DNA from: Paraburkholderia acidicola
GTDB taxonomy: Bacteria > Pseudomonadota > Gammaproteobacteria > Burkholderiales > Burkholderiaceae
Assembly: GCF_002362315.1 (NCBI RefSeq)
Contig: NZ_MTZV01000004.1
Location: 248,001-312,000, forward strand
Direction: 5' to 3'
DNA length: 64,000 bases
Shown: positions 19,260-26,690 of the stretch, one piece after another
Numbering within the stretch: position 1 is the first letter of the stretch
Layout of the letters: each line of letters starts with the position of its first letter
Position numbers and translations under genes: made by a program
The notes under the pieces: model-generated
What the model saw: the letters and a program-made list of their open reading frames with translations, nothing else
What the model was told of the DNA's origin: nothing
Database searches by the model: none

Positions 19260-19856
19260 TTACGCGTTCCACCGCACCAGTGTCCAGCGCCCACTCACCT
19301 CGTCGCGCCGCAACCAGACGATAGCGGCCATCTCGAGCGCCCACTGCACGCAGCGCTCGACCGGCAGTTCCAGCGCGAGCGCTGTAACGACACGCATCAC
19401 ACCGGCATGCGTAACAACGTAGGCGACGGGCGACGTTTTGCGCGCGACCACAACATCATCGAGCCACGCCCCAACGCGCGCCGCAAACTGCGCAACGCTC
19501 TCGCCACCGTGCGGCTGCGCATGCTCGAAATCGGCGGTCCATGCATCGAGTTGCGCGCGATCGATCGCATCCCAGCGCTGCATTTCCCATGCGCCGAAGT
19601 TCATCTCTTCGAGACGCGTATCGATACGGCAGGCGCAGTCAAAATGTGCAGCAAGCAAATTAGCGATGCTCGCGCACCGCGTCAGCGGACTCGTGAATAG
19701 CGTGTCGCCGGGCTGCGGCGCGCGCAGCGCAGCCAGACGCGCGACAACAGCCGCCGCCGCAGTGGCCGGCTCGTCCGCGAGCGGCACATCGCTGCGTCCA
19801 TAGCACACGCCCGCAGCAACCGAAACGGTCGCATGACGGATCAGGACGAGATCCAC
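19260..19856 (-). CDS. cobC: Alpha-ribazole-5'-phosphate phosphatase (histidine phosphatase)
   Basis: Removes the phosphate from alpha-ribazole phosphate or adenosylcobalamin phosphate, completing the nucleotide loop. The 198-residue protein belongs to the histidine phosphatase (phosphoglycerate-mutase-like) superfamily: the catalytic LIRHA is at residues 5-9, the second-half ligand is in VTHAGVMR, and the family core SPLTRC and EMNFGAWE are present. By sequence alone it could be another phosphatase of this superfamily; the assignment to CobC rests on its place at the end of btuC-btuD-cobT-cobS, overlapping cobS by 16 bases. It converges with btuF. Confidence 0.9.
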   Translation of the reverse strand: MDLVLIRHATVSVAAGVCYGRSDVPLADEPATAAAAVVARLAALRAPQPGDTLFTSPLTRCASIANLLAAHFDCACRIDTRLEEMNFGAWEMQRWDAIDRAQLDAWTADFEHAQPHGGESVAQFAARVGAWLDDVVVARKTSPVAYVVTHAGVMRVVTALALELPVERCVQWALEMAAIVWLRRDEVSGRWTLVRWNA

Positions 19857-20599
19857 GCGAGCCCCGTCAGATAAATGGCCAGTTCGAAAATCTGCTGCGC
19901 GAACCCAAGGCAGTCACCGGTATAACCACCGATGCGCCGCACCCAGTAGCGACCGATTAAAACGCGCAGTACGACGAGCACCGCGAGCATCGCGAGGCCA
20001 CAGCGCCAGTCCGGCCACAACAGCCACGGCAAACCGAACACGGCAGCCACGACAAAAGCCGCCACGCCCATGCGCTGCGCCACCGGTTTTGCCTTGCCTT
20101 CGGCGCGTACGTAATCGAGTGTCGTCAGATAGCTGATCGCGCCCGTGCGGCTCGCCGCATGCGCCGCGATCATCAGCCACGCGGCATGTACCGGCGGCAA
20201 CGCCGCGAGCGTCTGCCACTTCAATGCCAGCGCGATCACCAACCCAATCGCGCCGAACGCACCGATCCGCGAATCCTGCATGATGCGCAGCACATCGTCG
20301 CGGGTATAGCCGCCGCCGAATCCATCGCAGCAATCGGCTAGTCCGTCCTCATGAAACGCACCGGTGACGACGAGCGTCACGACCATCGACAGCAGCACCG
20401 CCACACTCGCCGGAAACAGATGCAGCGCAGCCAGATACACGAGCGCGCCGAGCGCCCCCACCATCGCGCCGATGAGCGGAAAATAACGCGCCGCCGCATT
20501 CAGATAATGCGGCTCGTAGCCGACCCAGCGCGGCACCGGCACGCGCGTGAAATAGCCGAGCGCGGTGAAGAAGTAGCGCAGTTCGGTCAGCGGATGCAT
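19841..20599 (-). CDS. cobS: Adenosylcobinamide-GDP ribazoletransferase (cobalamin synthase)
   Basis: Joins adenosylcobinamide-GDP with alpha-ribazole (phosphate), the assembly step of the nucleotide loop, in the inner membrane. The 252-residue protein is highly hydrophobic with six or so helices and has the family's metal-binding motif FHEDGLADCCDGFGGG at about residues 81-96, then RIMQDSRIGAFG. The ATG at 20599 gives the usual MHPLTELRYFFTALGYFTR N-terminus; longer versions upstream run into cobT. It follows cobT by 28 bases and overlaps cobC by 16, in an operon that makes the activated lower ligand and joins it. Confidence 0.96.
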   Translation of the reverse strand: MHPLTELRYFFTALGYFTRVPVPRWVGYEPHYLNAAARYFPLIGAMVGALGALVYLAALHLFPASVAVLLSMVVTLVVTGAFHEDGLADCCDGFGGGYTRDDVLRIMQDSRIGAFGAIGLVIALALKWQTLAALPPVHAAWLMIAAHAASRTGAISYLTTLDYVRAEGKAKPVAQRMGVAAFVVAAVFGLPWLLWPDWRCGLAMLAVLVVLRVLIGRYWVRRIGGYTGDCLGFAQQIFELAIYLTGLAWISS

Positions 20600-20627
20600 C
20601 GATGCCTGCCTCGAATGAGCGCTGCGT

Positions 20628-21683
20628 TCAGGGCCGGCGGGTGGCAACACCGGCCGACTCGAAGCTCGCCATCTCATTGACGATCGCGACCGCCGCACGC
20701 AGCAGCGGCACCGCGACCGCGGCGCCCGTGCCCTCGCCGAGCCGCATATCGAGCGCGAGCAGCGGCATCGCGCCGAAGTGATCGAGCATGCGCCGGTGCC
20801 CTGCTTCGTTCGACGCATGCGCAAACACGCAATACTCGCGCACGCCCGGCACCAGTGCATCGGCGACCAGCAGCGCCGCCGTCGCGATGAAGCCGTCGAC
20901 CAGCGTCACCATGCGCGCTTCCGCCGCGGCCATATAGGCGCCCGCCATCATCGCGATCTCGAAGCCGCCGAAGGTTGCGAGCACATCGAGTGGATGGTTT
21001 GACGTCGGGTAAAGCGCGAGCGCCGAGGCGAGTACGTTGCGCTTCTTCGCGAGTCCCGCGTTATCGAGCCCGGTGCCGCGCCCGACACATTCGTCGATCG
21101 ATACGCCGCACAGCCGGCTCATCAGACACGCAGCCGACGACGTATTCGCAATCCCCATCTCGCCGAAGCCGATCACGTTGGTGCCGAGCGCTGCATGGTG
21201 CCGCACGCGCGTCATGCCCGCCTGCAATGCCACGATGACCTGGTCGCGCGTCATCGCGGGTTCGTGCATGAAATTGCGCGTGCCGTATGCGACTGGAATA
21301 TTGACGAGCCCTTCGCTGTCGGGCAACGGTGTGGCGATGCCGGCGTTGACGATTTCGAGCGTCATGTCGGCAACCCGGCTCAGCGCATTGATTGCCGCGC
21401 CGCCCGCAAGGAAGTTCGCGACCATCTGCGCGGTCACCGCCTGCGGATAGGGGCTCACGCCCTCGGCGGCGATGCCGTGGTCGCCCGCGAAGACGATCAT
21501 CGTCGCGCGGCGCACACTCGGCTGCGTGGTCTGCTGGATCAATCCGATCTGACGCGCGAGCGTCTCAAGGCGCCCCAGGCTGCCGGGCGGCTTGGTCCTC
21601 GCATCGATGATTCGTTGAAGTTCGTCGCGCAGCGAGGAGTCGAGCGGCTCGACGACGGGCAAGACAAGAGGTGAAAAGATCAT
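20628..21683 (-). CDS. cobT: Nicotinate-nucleotide:dimethylbenzimidazole phosphoribosyltransferase
   Basis: Makes alpha-ribazole phosphate from nicotinate mononucleotide and 5,6-dimethylbenzimidazole, activating the lower ligand of B12. The 351-residue protein has the family pattern: RIIDARTKPPGSLGRLE near the start, IVFAGDHGIAAEGVS with the substrate loop, EMGIANTSSAA and a late glutamate in the LALDMRLGEGTGAA segment, which is the catalytic base of CobT. The length equals that of the Salmonella enzyme. The ATG at 21683 is the first in frame. Third gene of the minus-strand operon, 34 bases after btuD and 28 before cobS. Confidence 0.97.
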   Translation of the reverse strand: MIFSPLVLPVVEPLDSSLRDELQRIIDARTKPPGSLGRLETLARQIGLIQQTTQPSVRRATMIVFAGDHGIAAEGVSPYPQAVTAQMVANFLAGGAAINALSRVADMTLEIVNAGIATPLPDSEGLVNIPVAYGTRNFMHEPAMTRDQVIVALQAGMTRVRHHAALGTNVIGFGEMGIANTSSAACLMSRLCGVSIDECVGRGTGLDNAGLAKKRNVLASALALYPTSNHPLDVLATFGGFEIAMMAGAYMAAAEARMVTLVDGFIATAALLVADALVPGVREYCVFAHASNEAGHRRMLDHFGAMPLLALDMRLGEGTGAAVAVPLLRAAVAIVNEMASFESAGVATRRP

Positions 21684-21717
21684 GTTGTCCGGTTGAAAGG
21701 AAAACCGTCTGCGCCGA

Positions 21718-22569
21718 TCACCGCGATGAAGGTCGGGCGTCGTCGGACGAATAACGGGACTGTACCGCGGGGATCAGCGCTTCGTGCTCCCCTTCGCGAA
21801 TCAATATCAACGGATAGCCGAACGCGCGGCTCGCCAGCTCGGGCGTCAGCACGTCGCGCGCCGGACCTGCCTGCGCACGACCGTTGCCATCGAGCAGCAA
21901 CGCATGCGTCGCGTAACGGCGCGCGAGGTTCAGGTCGTGGCACGAGAACACGATCGTGCGCGCGGCCTCACGTGTCCATGCCGCCAGCACGTCGAGACAC
22001 TCGATCTGATGATGCAGATCGAGATGCGCGAGCGGTTCGTCGAGCAACAGCAGCGGCGCATTCTGGCACAGCACGGCGGCCAGCGACACCCGTTGCCGTT
22101 CGCCGCCCGACAAGGACAGCACGTCGCGCGAAGCGAGCGCGGTGAGGCCGAGCATCGCGAGCGCGGATTGTGCGGCGGCAAGGTCGTCTGCGCGTTCCCA
22201 GCCCCAGCCCGCCAGATGCGGAAAGCGATTCAGCATCACGATATCGAGCACGCTCGCGCTGAACGCGTCGTGCAGGCTCTGCGGCATCAGCGCGCGCCGT
22301 TGCGCGAGCGGTACAGCGGGCCAACGGTCGAGCAGAACACCGTCGATCTCGACGTGTCCGGCAGCAGGTCGCAACAAACCGGCCAGCACCGATAGCAACG
22401 TCGTCTTGCCTGCGCCGTTCGGCCCGGCGATGCACCACAGCTCGCCGGGGCCGAAGGTCTGCGTGACGTCGTCGAGCAGGACGCGTTCGCCGGCGCGCAG
22501 GGTGACGTGGTGCATCGCAAGCGTGGTCGCCTGCGATGTAGCTTTGGAGGTCGCGTGGTGGCCGGTCAT
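21718..22569 (-). CDS. btuD: Cobalamin ABC transporter ATP-binding protein
   Basis: The ATPase of the B12 importer. The 283-residue ABC protein has Walker A GPNGAGKTT at about residues 49-57, the signature LSGGERQRV, Walker B LLLLDEP and the H-loop in FSCHDLN. Its family is the FecE/BtuD/HmuV type, which energises siderophore, haem or B12 import. The overlap of four bases with btuC and the following cobT-cobS-cobC genes point to cobalamin. The N-terminal 20 residues are Thr/Ala-rich and precede the ABC fold; a shorter start at Met19 (LAMHHVTL) is possible. Confidence 0.92.
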   Translation of the reverse strand: MTGHHATSKATSQATTLAMHHVTLRAGERVLLDDVTQTFGPGELWCIAGPNGAGKTTLLSVLAGLLRPAAGHVEIDGVLLDRWPAVPLAQRRALMPQSLHDAFSASVLDIVMLNRFPHLAGWGWERADDLAAAQSALAMLGLTALASRDVLSLSGGERQRVSLAAVLCQNAPLLLLDEPLAHLDLHHQIECLDVLAAWTREAARTIVFSCHDLNLARRYATHALLLDGNGRAQAGPARDVLTPELASRAFGYPLILIREGEHEALIPAVQSRYSSDDARPSSR

Positions 22570-23603
22570 CCGCGCCGCCTGTGCAACAGCATCCAGAGAA
22601 ACACGGGCACGCCGATCAGCGCGGTAATCACACCGACCGGCAGTTGCGCAGGCGCAATCACGGTGCGCGCGACCAGGTCAGCACCCATCACGGCCACACC
22701 CCCGCCTAACGCCGCGGCCGGCAGCAGCATCCGCTGATCATTGCCGAACGCGAGCCGCACCATATGCGGCACGACCAGACCGACGAAGCCAATCGTGCCG
22801 CCCGTCGTCACGGCGGCCGCCGCCGCCAGCGATGCCACCAGATAGATGCGCAAGCGCAGCGGCACGACGGCAACGCCGAGCGCCTGCGCGGCTGCATCGC
22901 CGCGCAGCAAAACGTTCAGTTGCGGCGCGGCGGGCACGATTGCGAGGAGCGCGACGACAAGTGCGGCGAGCGCGGTCCACGGCATGCCGCCGCCGTTCAG
23001 GTCGCCGGTCAGCCAGAACAGCATGCCGCGCAGACGGTTCTCCGGCGCAACGGTCAACAGTAGTGTGATCGCCGCGCCCCAGCCCGCCGCGACTACGGCG
23101 CCGGTCAGCAGCAGGCGCGGTGAGGTGTCCTGCGGCTCGCCGCGCCACAGTTCGCGACGGGCGAGACCGAGCACGAGCAGGATCGATGCAAGCGCGCCCG
23201 CGAATGCACTTGCATCGACGAGCCATATTGCGCAGCCGGCGCTCATCGCCAGCAAGGCAAAACTCGCGGCGCCGCCGGACACGCCGAGCACATACGGTTC
23301 GGCAAGCGGATTGCGCAGCAACACCTGCAACAACGCACCGCCGAGCGCGAGCAGCGCGCCGCACGAAAACCCGGCGAGCGCGCGCGGCAGCCGCAATGAG
23401 CGGACGATCTCGATGCCGAGATCGGCGGGCATTGCGTGCGCGGGTAACAGCGCGGCGAAGACACGGCCAAGCGGCACCGATACGCTGCCAAGCGATAGCG
23501 ACGCGACGAACACGGCGGCCGTGCATGCGGCGAGCGCGGCCCAGATGACGGCCGCGCGTTGCGCGCTCATGCGTCGAACGGTGCGCGTCGCGATGCGGTT
23601 CAT
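22566..23603 (-). CDS. btuC: Cobalamin ABC transporter permease (FecCD family)
   Basis: Inner-membrane channel of the B12 importer. It is a hydrophobic protein of about 345 residues with nine or ten membrane helices and the FecCD signatures RLPRALAGFSCGALLALGGA, NPLAEPYVLGVSGGA and GTIGFVGLVVPHMVRL (which contacts BtuD). The ATG at 23603 is used; ATG codons at 23660 and 23570 are alternatives and no ribosome-binding site decides between them. First gene of the minus-strand B12 operon; its stop overlaps btuD by four bases. The 450-bp region in front of it would be the place for a cobalamin riboswitch, but I could not find one by eye. Confidence 0.92.
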   Translation of the reverse strand: MNRIATRTVRRMSAQRAAVIWAALAACTAAVFVASLSLGSVSVPLGRVFAALLPAHAMPADLGIEIVRSLRLPRALAGFSCGALLALGGALLQVLLRNPLAEPYVLGVSGGAASFALLAMSAGCAIWLVDASAFAGALASILLVLGLARRELWRGEPQDTSPRLLLTGAVVAAGWGAAITLLLTVAPENRLRGMLFWLTGDLNGGGMPWTALAALVVALLAIVPAAPQLNVLLRGDAAAQALGVAVVPLRLRIYLVASLAAAAAVTTGGTIGFVGLVVPHMVRLAFGNDQRMLLPAAALGGGVAVMGADLVARTVIAPAQLPVGVITALIGVPVFLWMLLHRRRG

Positions 23604-24061
23604 CCGTGCAGCATGATGGAGGCGGACGGGCTCATCGACGGCGTTGGGCTTGCAGCGCATACCGGACTGCTGCTGCCCGCCAATCGTGAGAGTCGCGAGA
23701 TTCGTCTGACAGACGCCGCGCCGCGATGTGTTGTAGATAGAGGCGAGTTCATAGTCCTTGTCGAACAGGTTTCGAAAATCCTTCCTGTTTTCCCGTTTAA
23801 CTACGCGCGATGCGAAAAAAACGCGTGGGCGCCAAAGTGCCGCAAGTGTAGGAGCGCGTACGATGTCGCGTCAAGAAACGGCAATTCCGGTTGCGCATCG
23901 GGTGCCGCGGCGACTGAAAAACCGCCGGACATCGGCAAACAACATGACAAAACCCCGCGAAAAACCTGTAAAAAGCACTGCTGTTACGTCTCGAAACGAG
24001 ACAATTGTCGGAACCCGCGGCATTCCGCGCTAAAATGTCCCGTCTTTAGAGGACGCAGCAC
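23604..24061. other. 458-bp divergent spacer between btuC and the ZapB-like gene
   Basis: No gene that I can support. The btuC-proximal half is the untranslated leader of the B12 operon. I looked on both strands for the B12-box core of the cobalamin riboswitch and did not see it. The right-hand half contains an inverted repeat (23988-24002) and the palindrome GACAATTGTC (24000-24009). A possible promoter for the ZapB-like gene is TTGTCG at 24005 and TAAAAT at 24031, but the 20-bp spacer is long. Confidence 0.4.
23988..24009. promoter_or_regulatory. Overlapping inverted repeat and palindrome upstream of the ZapB-like gene
   Basis: GTCTCG (23988-23993), AAA and CGAGAC (23997-24002) form an inverted repeat, and GACAATTGTC (24000-24009) is a perfect 10-bp palindrome overlapping its end. 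It lies 53 bp before the start of the zap operon, so it may be a protein-binding site. Confidence 0.4.
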
Positions 24062-24433
24062 ATGCTCACCGAACTCGAAACACTCTCACAGAATATTGGA
24101 CGGCTGATTGCGGTCAGCCAGCGTCACTACGCAGCACGCCAGGCGCTCGAAGAGCAGCTCACGCAGGCGCGCTCGGATTGCGACGCAACGCGCGCCGAAC
24201 TCGAACACATGCGCGAAGAGCGTAACGCGCTGCAGGCCGAACGCGACGCGCTGTCGGCGAAGATCGACGACGCGCAGGTCAGACTCAACGCGATCCTCGA
24301 AAAATTGCCACGTGCGAAAGGCCAATCCGAACAGGACAGTCAACTCGACCTGCTCGCCACCGCGCAGCACGAAGAGCAAGAGTCCCAGGAAGCGACCCGC
24401 AGCGATGCGGCCCGCCACGGAGAAAACGCATGA
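24062..24433 (+). CDS. ZapB-like coiled-coil protein upstream of zapA
   Basis: A 123-residue, highly charged protein. About residues 5-85 are predicted to be one long coiled coil (heptads of Leu/Ala/Ile with Glu, Gln and Arg), ending in an Asp/Glu/Gln-rich hydrophilic tail. There is no signal or membrane segment. Its ATG follows a GAGGA ribosome-binding site, and its TGA overlaps the ATG of zapA by four bases, so the two are translationally coupled. Small coiled-coil proteins in this position are often annotated as ZapB-like or TIGR02449 proteins and are thought to help Z-ring assembly. The sequence supports the coiled coil and the coupling to zapA; the cell-division role is inferred from context. 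Confidence 0.75.
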   Translation: MLTELETLSQNIGRLIAVSQRHYAARQALEEQLTQARSDCDATRAELEHMREERNALQAERDALSAKIDDAQVRLNAILEKLPRAKGQSEQDSQLDLLATAQHEEQESQEATRSDAARHGENA

Positions 24434-24744
24434 CCACGAAGCAGATCGAAGTCGCGATTCTCGGCCAGACCTATCGTCTCGCCTGCTCGCCGGAAACCGA
24501 AGCGGCGCTGCTCGAAGCGGTTGCGCGGGTCGATGCGGAAATGTCAAAAATCCGTACGCACAGCAACGTGCGCGGCATGGATCGCATTGCGGTGATGGCC
24601 GCGCTGTCGCTCGCATCGGAACTGCTGAAGCTGCAAGCCAGTGTGCGTCATGGAGAATCGTTTCCCGCCGAAGAAATCCGGCGTACAATGCACCAGATGA
24701 ACGAGCAGCTTGATACAGTCATTAGCCAGTACGGCGTGCAGTAG
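24430..24744 (+). CDS. zapA: Cell division protein ZapA
   Basis: A cytosolic FtsZ-binding protein that cross-links FtsZ filaments and stabilises the Z-ring. The 104-residue protein has the ZapA layout: an N-terminal domain beginning KQIEVAILGQTYRLACSPE, where the family carries its basic FtsZ-contacting residues, and a C-terminal dimerising and tetramerising helix (DRIAVMAALSLASELLKL to the end). The length is the family norm. It overlaps the coiled-coil gene by four bases and is followed immediately by a 6S RNA, the arrangement seen across proteobacteria (zapA then ssrS). Confidence 0.95.
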   Translation: MTTKQIEVAILGQTYRLACSPETEAALLEAVARVDAEMSKIRTHSNVRGMDRIAVMAALSLASELLKLQASVRHGESFPAEEIRRTMHQMNEQLDTVISQYGVQ

Positions 24745-24751
24745 TCGCATC

Positions 24752-24948
24752 AGCGTAGTTCGAGTCTGGCAAGCATCTCGATTCAAACGGTTTAGTGGGT
24801 TGGTGGAACATACCGGCCCAGTTGTTAGCTTCCCTGCCTGGTTCGCCAAGGTCATATATTCCTTGAACCAATGCCATGTGCACGGTTGTGGAAATTTGCA
24901 GCACGGGTGTGCGCGTCACTCTGTCTGATGTACCCGAAGTGCTGCTAA
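24752..24948 (+). ncRNA. ssrS: 6S RNA (approximate ends)
   Basis: 6S RNA mimics an open promoter and sequesters sigma-70 RNA polymerase in stationary phase. The call rests on three things. First, the position right after zapA is the classical one. Second, the terminal-loop region GGTTGGTGGAACATACCGG (24798-24816) and the later CCTTGAACCAATG resemble the corresponding E. coli 6S segments in order and spacing. Third, the ends can pair: AGCGTA and TTCGAGT at 24752-24765 match ACCCGAA and TGCTGCT at 24933-24947, with one bulge and one mismatch. The length is about 195 nt, usual for 6S RNA. The exact ends are estimated from the pairing and could be off by 10 nt or more. Confidence 0.75.
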
Positions 24949-25015
24949 CTGCGACCAATTCTGAATCTCCGGTTCAGGATGCCGGCCTAGCGGCTATGGC
25001 GGGGACTTATTCGAA

Positions 25016-25049
25016 CGGCATCGGACACTGTCCGGTGCCGTTTTTCTTT
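25016..25049 (+). terminator. Strong Rho-independent terminator after the zapA-6S RNA unit
   Basis: CGGCATCGGAC (25016-25026) and GTCCGGTGCCG (25030-25040) form an 11-bp stem (one G-T pair) with an ACT loop, followed by TTTTTCTTT. It is about 70 bp past the estimated 6S 3' end, so it probably ends the primary transcript, which is then trimmed. Confidence 0.9.
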
Positions 25050-25069
25050 GTGCAGCGGTTTGTCTGGCC

Positions 25070-25105
25070 GCTGTCGCTGTCGTAGTCGCTGTCGTTGTCG
25101 TTCTC
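25070..25105. repeat. Hexanucleotide tandem repeat (GCTGTC-like), six units
   Basis: Six hexamers from 25070 to 25105 read GCTGTC, GCTGTC, GTAGTC, GCTGTC, GTTGTC, GTTCTC. The array sits 30 bp before the EVE-domain gene, in its leader. Confidence 0.7.
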
Positions 25106-25134
25106 CCATCCACCCTCACGTTCATTCGATTCAT

Positions 25135-25593
25135 ATGCGCTACTGGCTAATGAAGTCCGAACCGGACGAAGCAAGCATCGACGATCTCGCCCACGCCCCG
25201 CAGCACACGCTGCCCTGGACGGGCGTGCGCAACTATCAGGCGCGCAACTTCATGCGTGACACGATGCAGCTCGGCGACGGTGTGCTCTTCTATCACTCGA
25301 GTTGTCCGGAGCCCGGTATCGCGGGGCTGGCGGAAGTGTCGTCGACGGCTTACCCCGACCCGACCCAGTTCGATCCGAAGAGCCCGTACTACGATCCGAA
25401 GTCGAAGCAGGAGGAGCCACGCTGGGTGCTCGTCGACGTGGTGTTCAAGAAAAAAACGCCGTTGGTGCCACTCGCCGCACTGCGCGATCACCCGGAACTC
25501 GCGCAGATGCGCGTGCTCGCAAAAGGCAACCGCCTGTCGATCACACCGGTGACGAGCGAGGAATGGCGTTTCATCCTCAAGCGGCTGATGTAA
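25135..25593 (+). CDS. EVE domain-containing protein
   Basis: A 152-residue single-domain protein of the EVE/YTH (PUA-like) superfamily, whose members bind modified bases in RNA or DNA. It starts MRYWLMKSEPDEASIDDL, has TGVRNYQARNFMR (the family's conserved W/Y-aromatic cage neighbourhood), GDGVLFYHSSCPEPGIAGLAEV and a closing EEWRFILKRLM. These motifs match the thymocyte-nuclear-protein-1-like bacterial EVE group exactly in order. The target base in bacteria is not established. The ATG at 25135 gives the conserved N-terminus; a longer frame upstream reads through the hexamer repeat and is rejected. It is monocistronic, downstream of the 6S terminator. Confidence 0.92.
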   Translation: MRYWLMKSEPDEASIDDLAHAPQHTLPWTGVRNYQARNFMRDTMQLGDGVLFYHSSCPEPGIAGLAEVSSTAYPDPTQFDPKSPYYDPKSKQEEPRWVLVDVVFKKKTPLVPLAALRDHPELAQMRVLAKGNRLSITPVTSEEWRFILKRLM

Positions 25594-25819
25594 GGCCGCG
25601 CCACAGTGTCGGGTGGCAAAACCGAGTAACGAAATTGAGTGACGAAACTACCGGACGACGGGAACCTGTCGGTATGAATTCGCACCTAAGTGACTCGCAA
25701 GCGTCGTGCCATTCGGCGTGCCGGACCGCGTCTCCGTCATGGGCATGAAGTTGTTACGCGAGCGCGCAGCGGCGACCAGCCGGCTGCGCGCATACCCTGT
25801 TCACGGAAGGAGTCACACA

Positions 25820-26551
25820 ATGACCAGAAAAACCACCATCGCGTTCGCGCTCGCCATGGCTTCGGCCGCCCCCCTCCTGCTGTCGCTCGTACCGTCCGCC
25901 GCACACGCCCAGAGTGCCGCGCCGTATCAACCGTCGGGCGTGTTGTCGCTGAACGCGCAGGCGAGTGCCGACGTGCCGCAGGACGTGGTGAACATCACGC
26001 TGTTTTACGAGCAGCAAGCCAACGATCCCTCTTCGCTCACAACCGCGCTGAACCAGCACGCGGATGCCGCGCTGCATCAGGCCAAGGGTGTCAGCGGTGT
26101 AACGGCACGCACGGGTTCGTTCTCGATCAGCCCGTCGACGGATCGCAACGGGCGCATCTCCGGCTGGCGCGGCCGGACGGAAATCATCCTCGAATCACAC
26201 GATTTCGCCGCGGCGTCGAAGCTCGCGGGTCAGATTGCCGCGAACATGCAGGTCGGCGATGTGCAGTTCTCGCTGTCGCCGGAAGCGCAGCGCGCCGCCG
26301 AACAGAAGCTCGCCGGCGAAGCGATCGCCACGTTCCGCCAGCAGGCCACCGCCTCGGCGCAGGCGTTCGGCTATAGCAGCTATACGATCCGCGAAGTCAA
26401 CATCGGCCGCAACGGCGTGATGCCGCGCCCGATGATGATGATGGCCCGCGCCGCCAGTTTCGAGGCGAAATCCGACTCCGCGCCGGTGCCGATCGAGGCT
26501 GGGACGTCGACGGTTACGGTGAATGTGTCGGGGTCGGTGCAGATGAAGTGA
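25820..26551 (+). CDS. SIMPL domain-containing (DUF541) periplasmic protein
   Basis: A 243-residue exported protein of the SIMPL/DUF541 family (relatives: YggE, BP26). It has a Sec signal peptide at residues 1-30, ending in AHAQ, and a body containing GVLSLNAQASADVPQDVV and late SFEAKSDSAPVPIEAGTSTVTVNVSGSVQ, typical of the family's two-part fold. The biochemical role is unknown; YggE is linked to oxidative-stress tolerance, and related proteins form channel-like oligomers. A GGAAGGAG ribosome-binding site eight bases upstream decides the start at 25820 over longer in-frame ATG codons. It stands alone, convergent with lgt. Confidence 0.88.
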   Translation: MTRKTTIAFALAMASAAPLLLSLVPSAAHAQSAAPYQPSGVLSLNAQASADVPQDVVNITLFYEQQANDPSSLTTALNQHADAALHQAKGVSGVTARTGSFSISPSTDRNGRISGWRGRTEIILESHDFAAASKLAGQIAANMQVGDVQFSLSPEAQRAAEQKLAGEAIATFRQQATASAQAFGYSSYTIREVNIGRNGVMPRPMMMMARAASFEAKSDSAPVPIEAGTSTVTVNVSGSVQMK

Positions 26552-26600
26552 TGTCGCAGGTCGCTCGCACGGTGTTCACAACCGCACGTGCGACGAAAAA

Positions 26601-26620
26601 CGCCACGGCATGCCGTGGCG
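26601..26620. repeat. Perfect 20-bp palindrome CGCCACGGCA/TGCCGTGGCG
   Basis: The two 10-bp halves are exact reverse complements with no spacer. It lies 49 bp after the SIMPL stop codon and 12 bp before a second, larger inverted repeat, in a convergent spacer. It may be part of a tandem terminator or a recognition site. Confidence 0.6.
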
Positions 26621-26631
26621 TCGTGTGACCG

Positions 26632-26674
26632 AAGCCCCTGTATTGCAAGCAATACAGGGGCTTTAACTTTTTAA
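26632..26674. terminator. Bidirectional terminator between SIMPL gene and lgt
   Basis: AAGCCCCTGTATTGC (26632-26646) and GCAATACAGGGGCTT (26649-26663) are exact 15-base reverse complements around an AA; in RNA the top of the stem will open into a normal loop. TAACTTTTTAA follows. The spacer is convergent, so it can serve both genes. Confidence 0.8.
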
Positions 26675-26690
26675 GCTGTAACGGCGCCGC

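Noticed and set aside
23604..24061. Cobalamin riboswitch upstream of btuC
   Set aside because: Looked for the B12-box core and the preceding conserved pieces on both strands and did not find them. A covariance search would be needed to exclude it.
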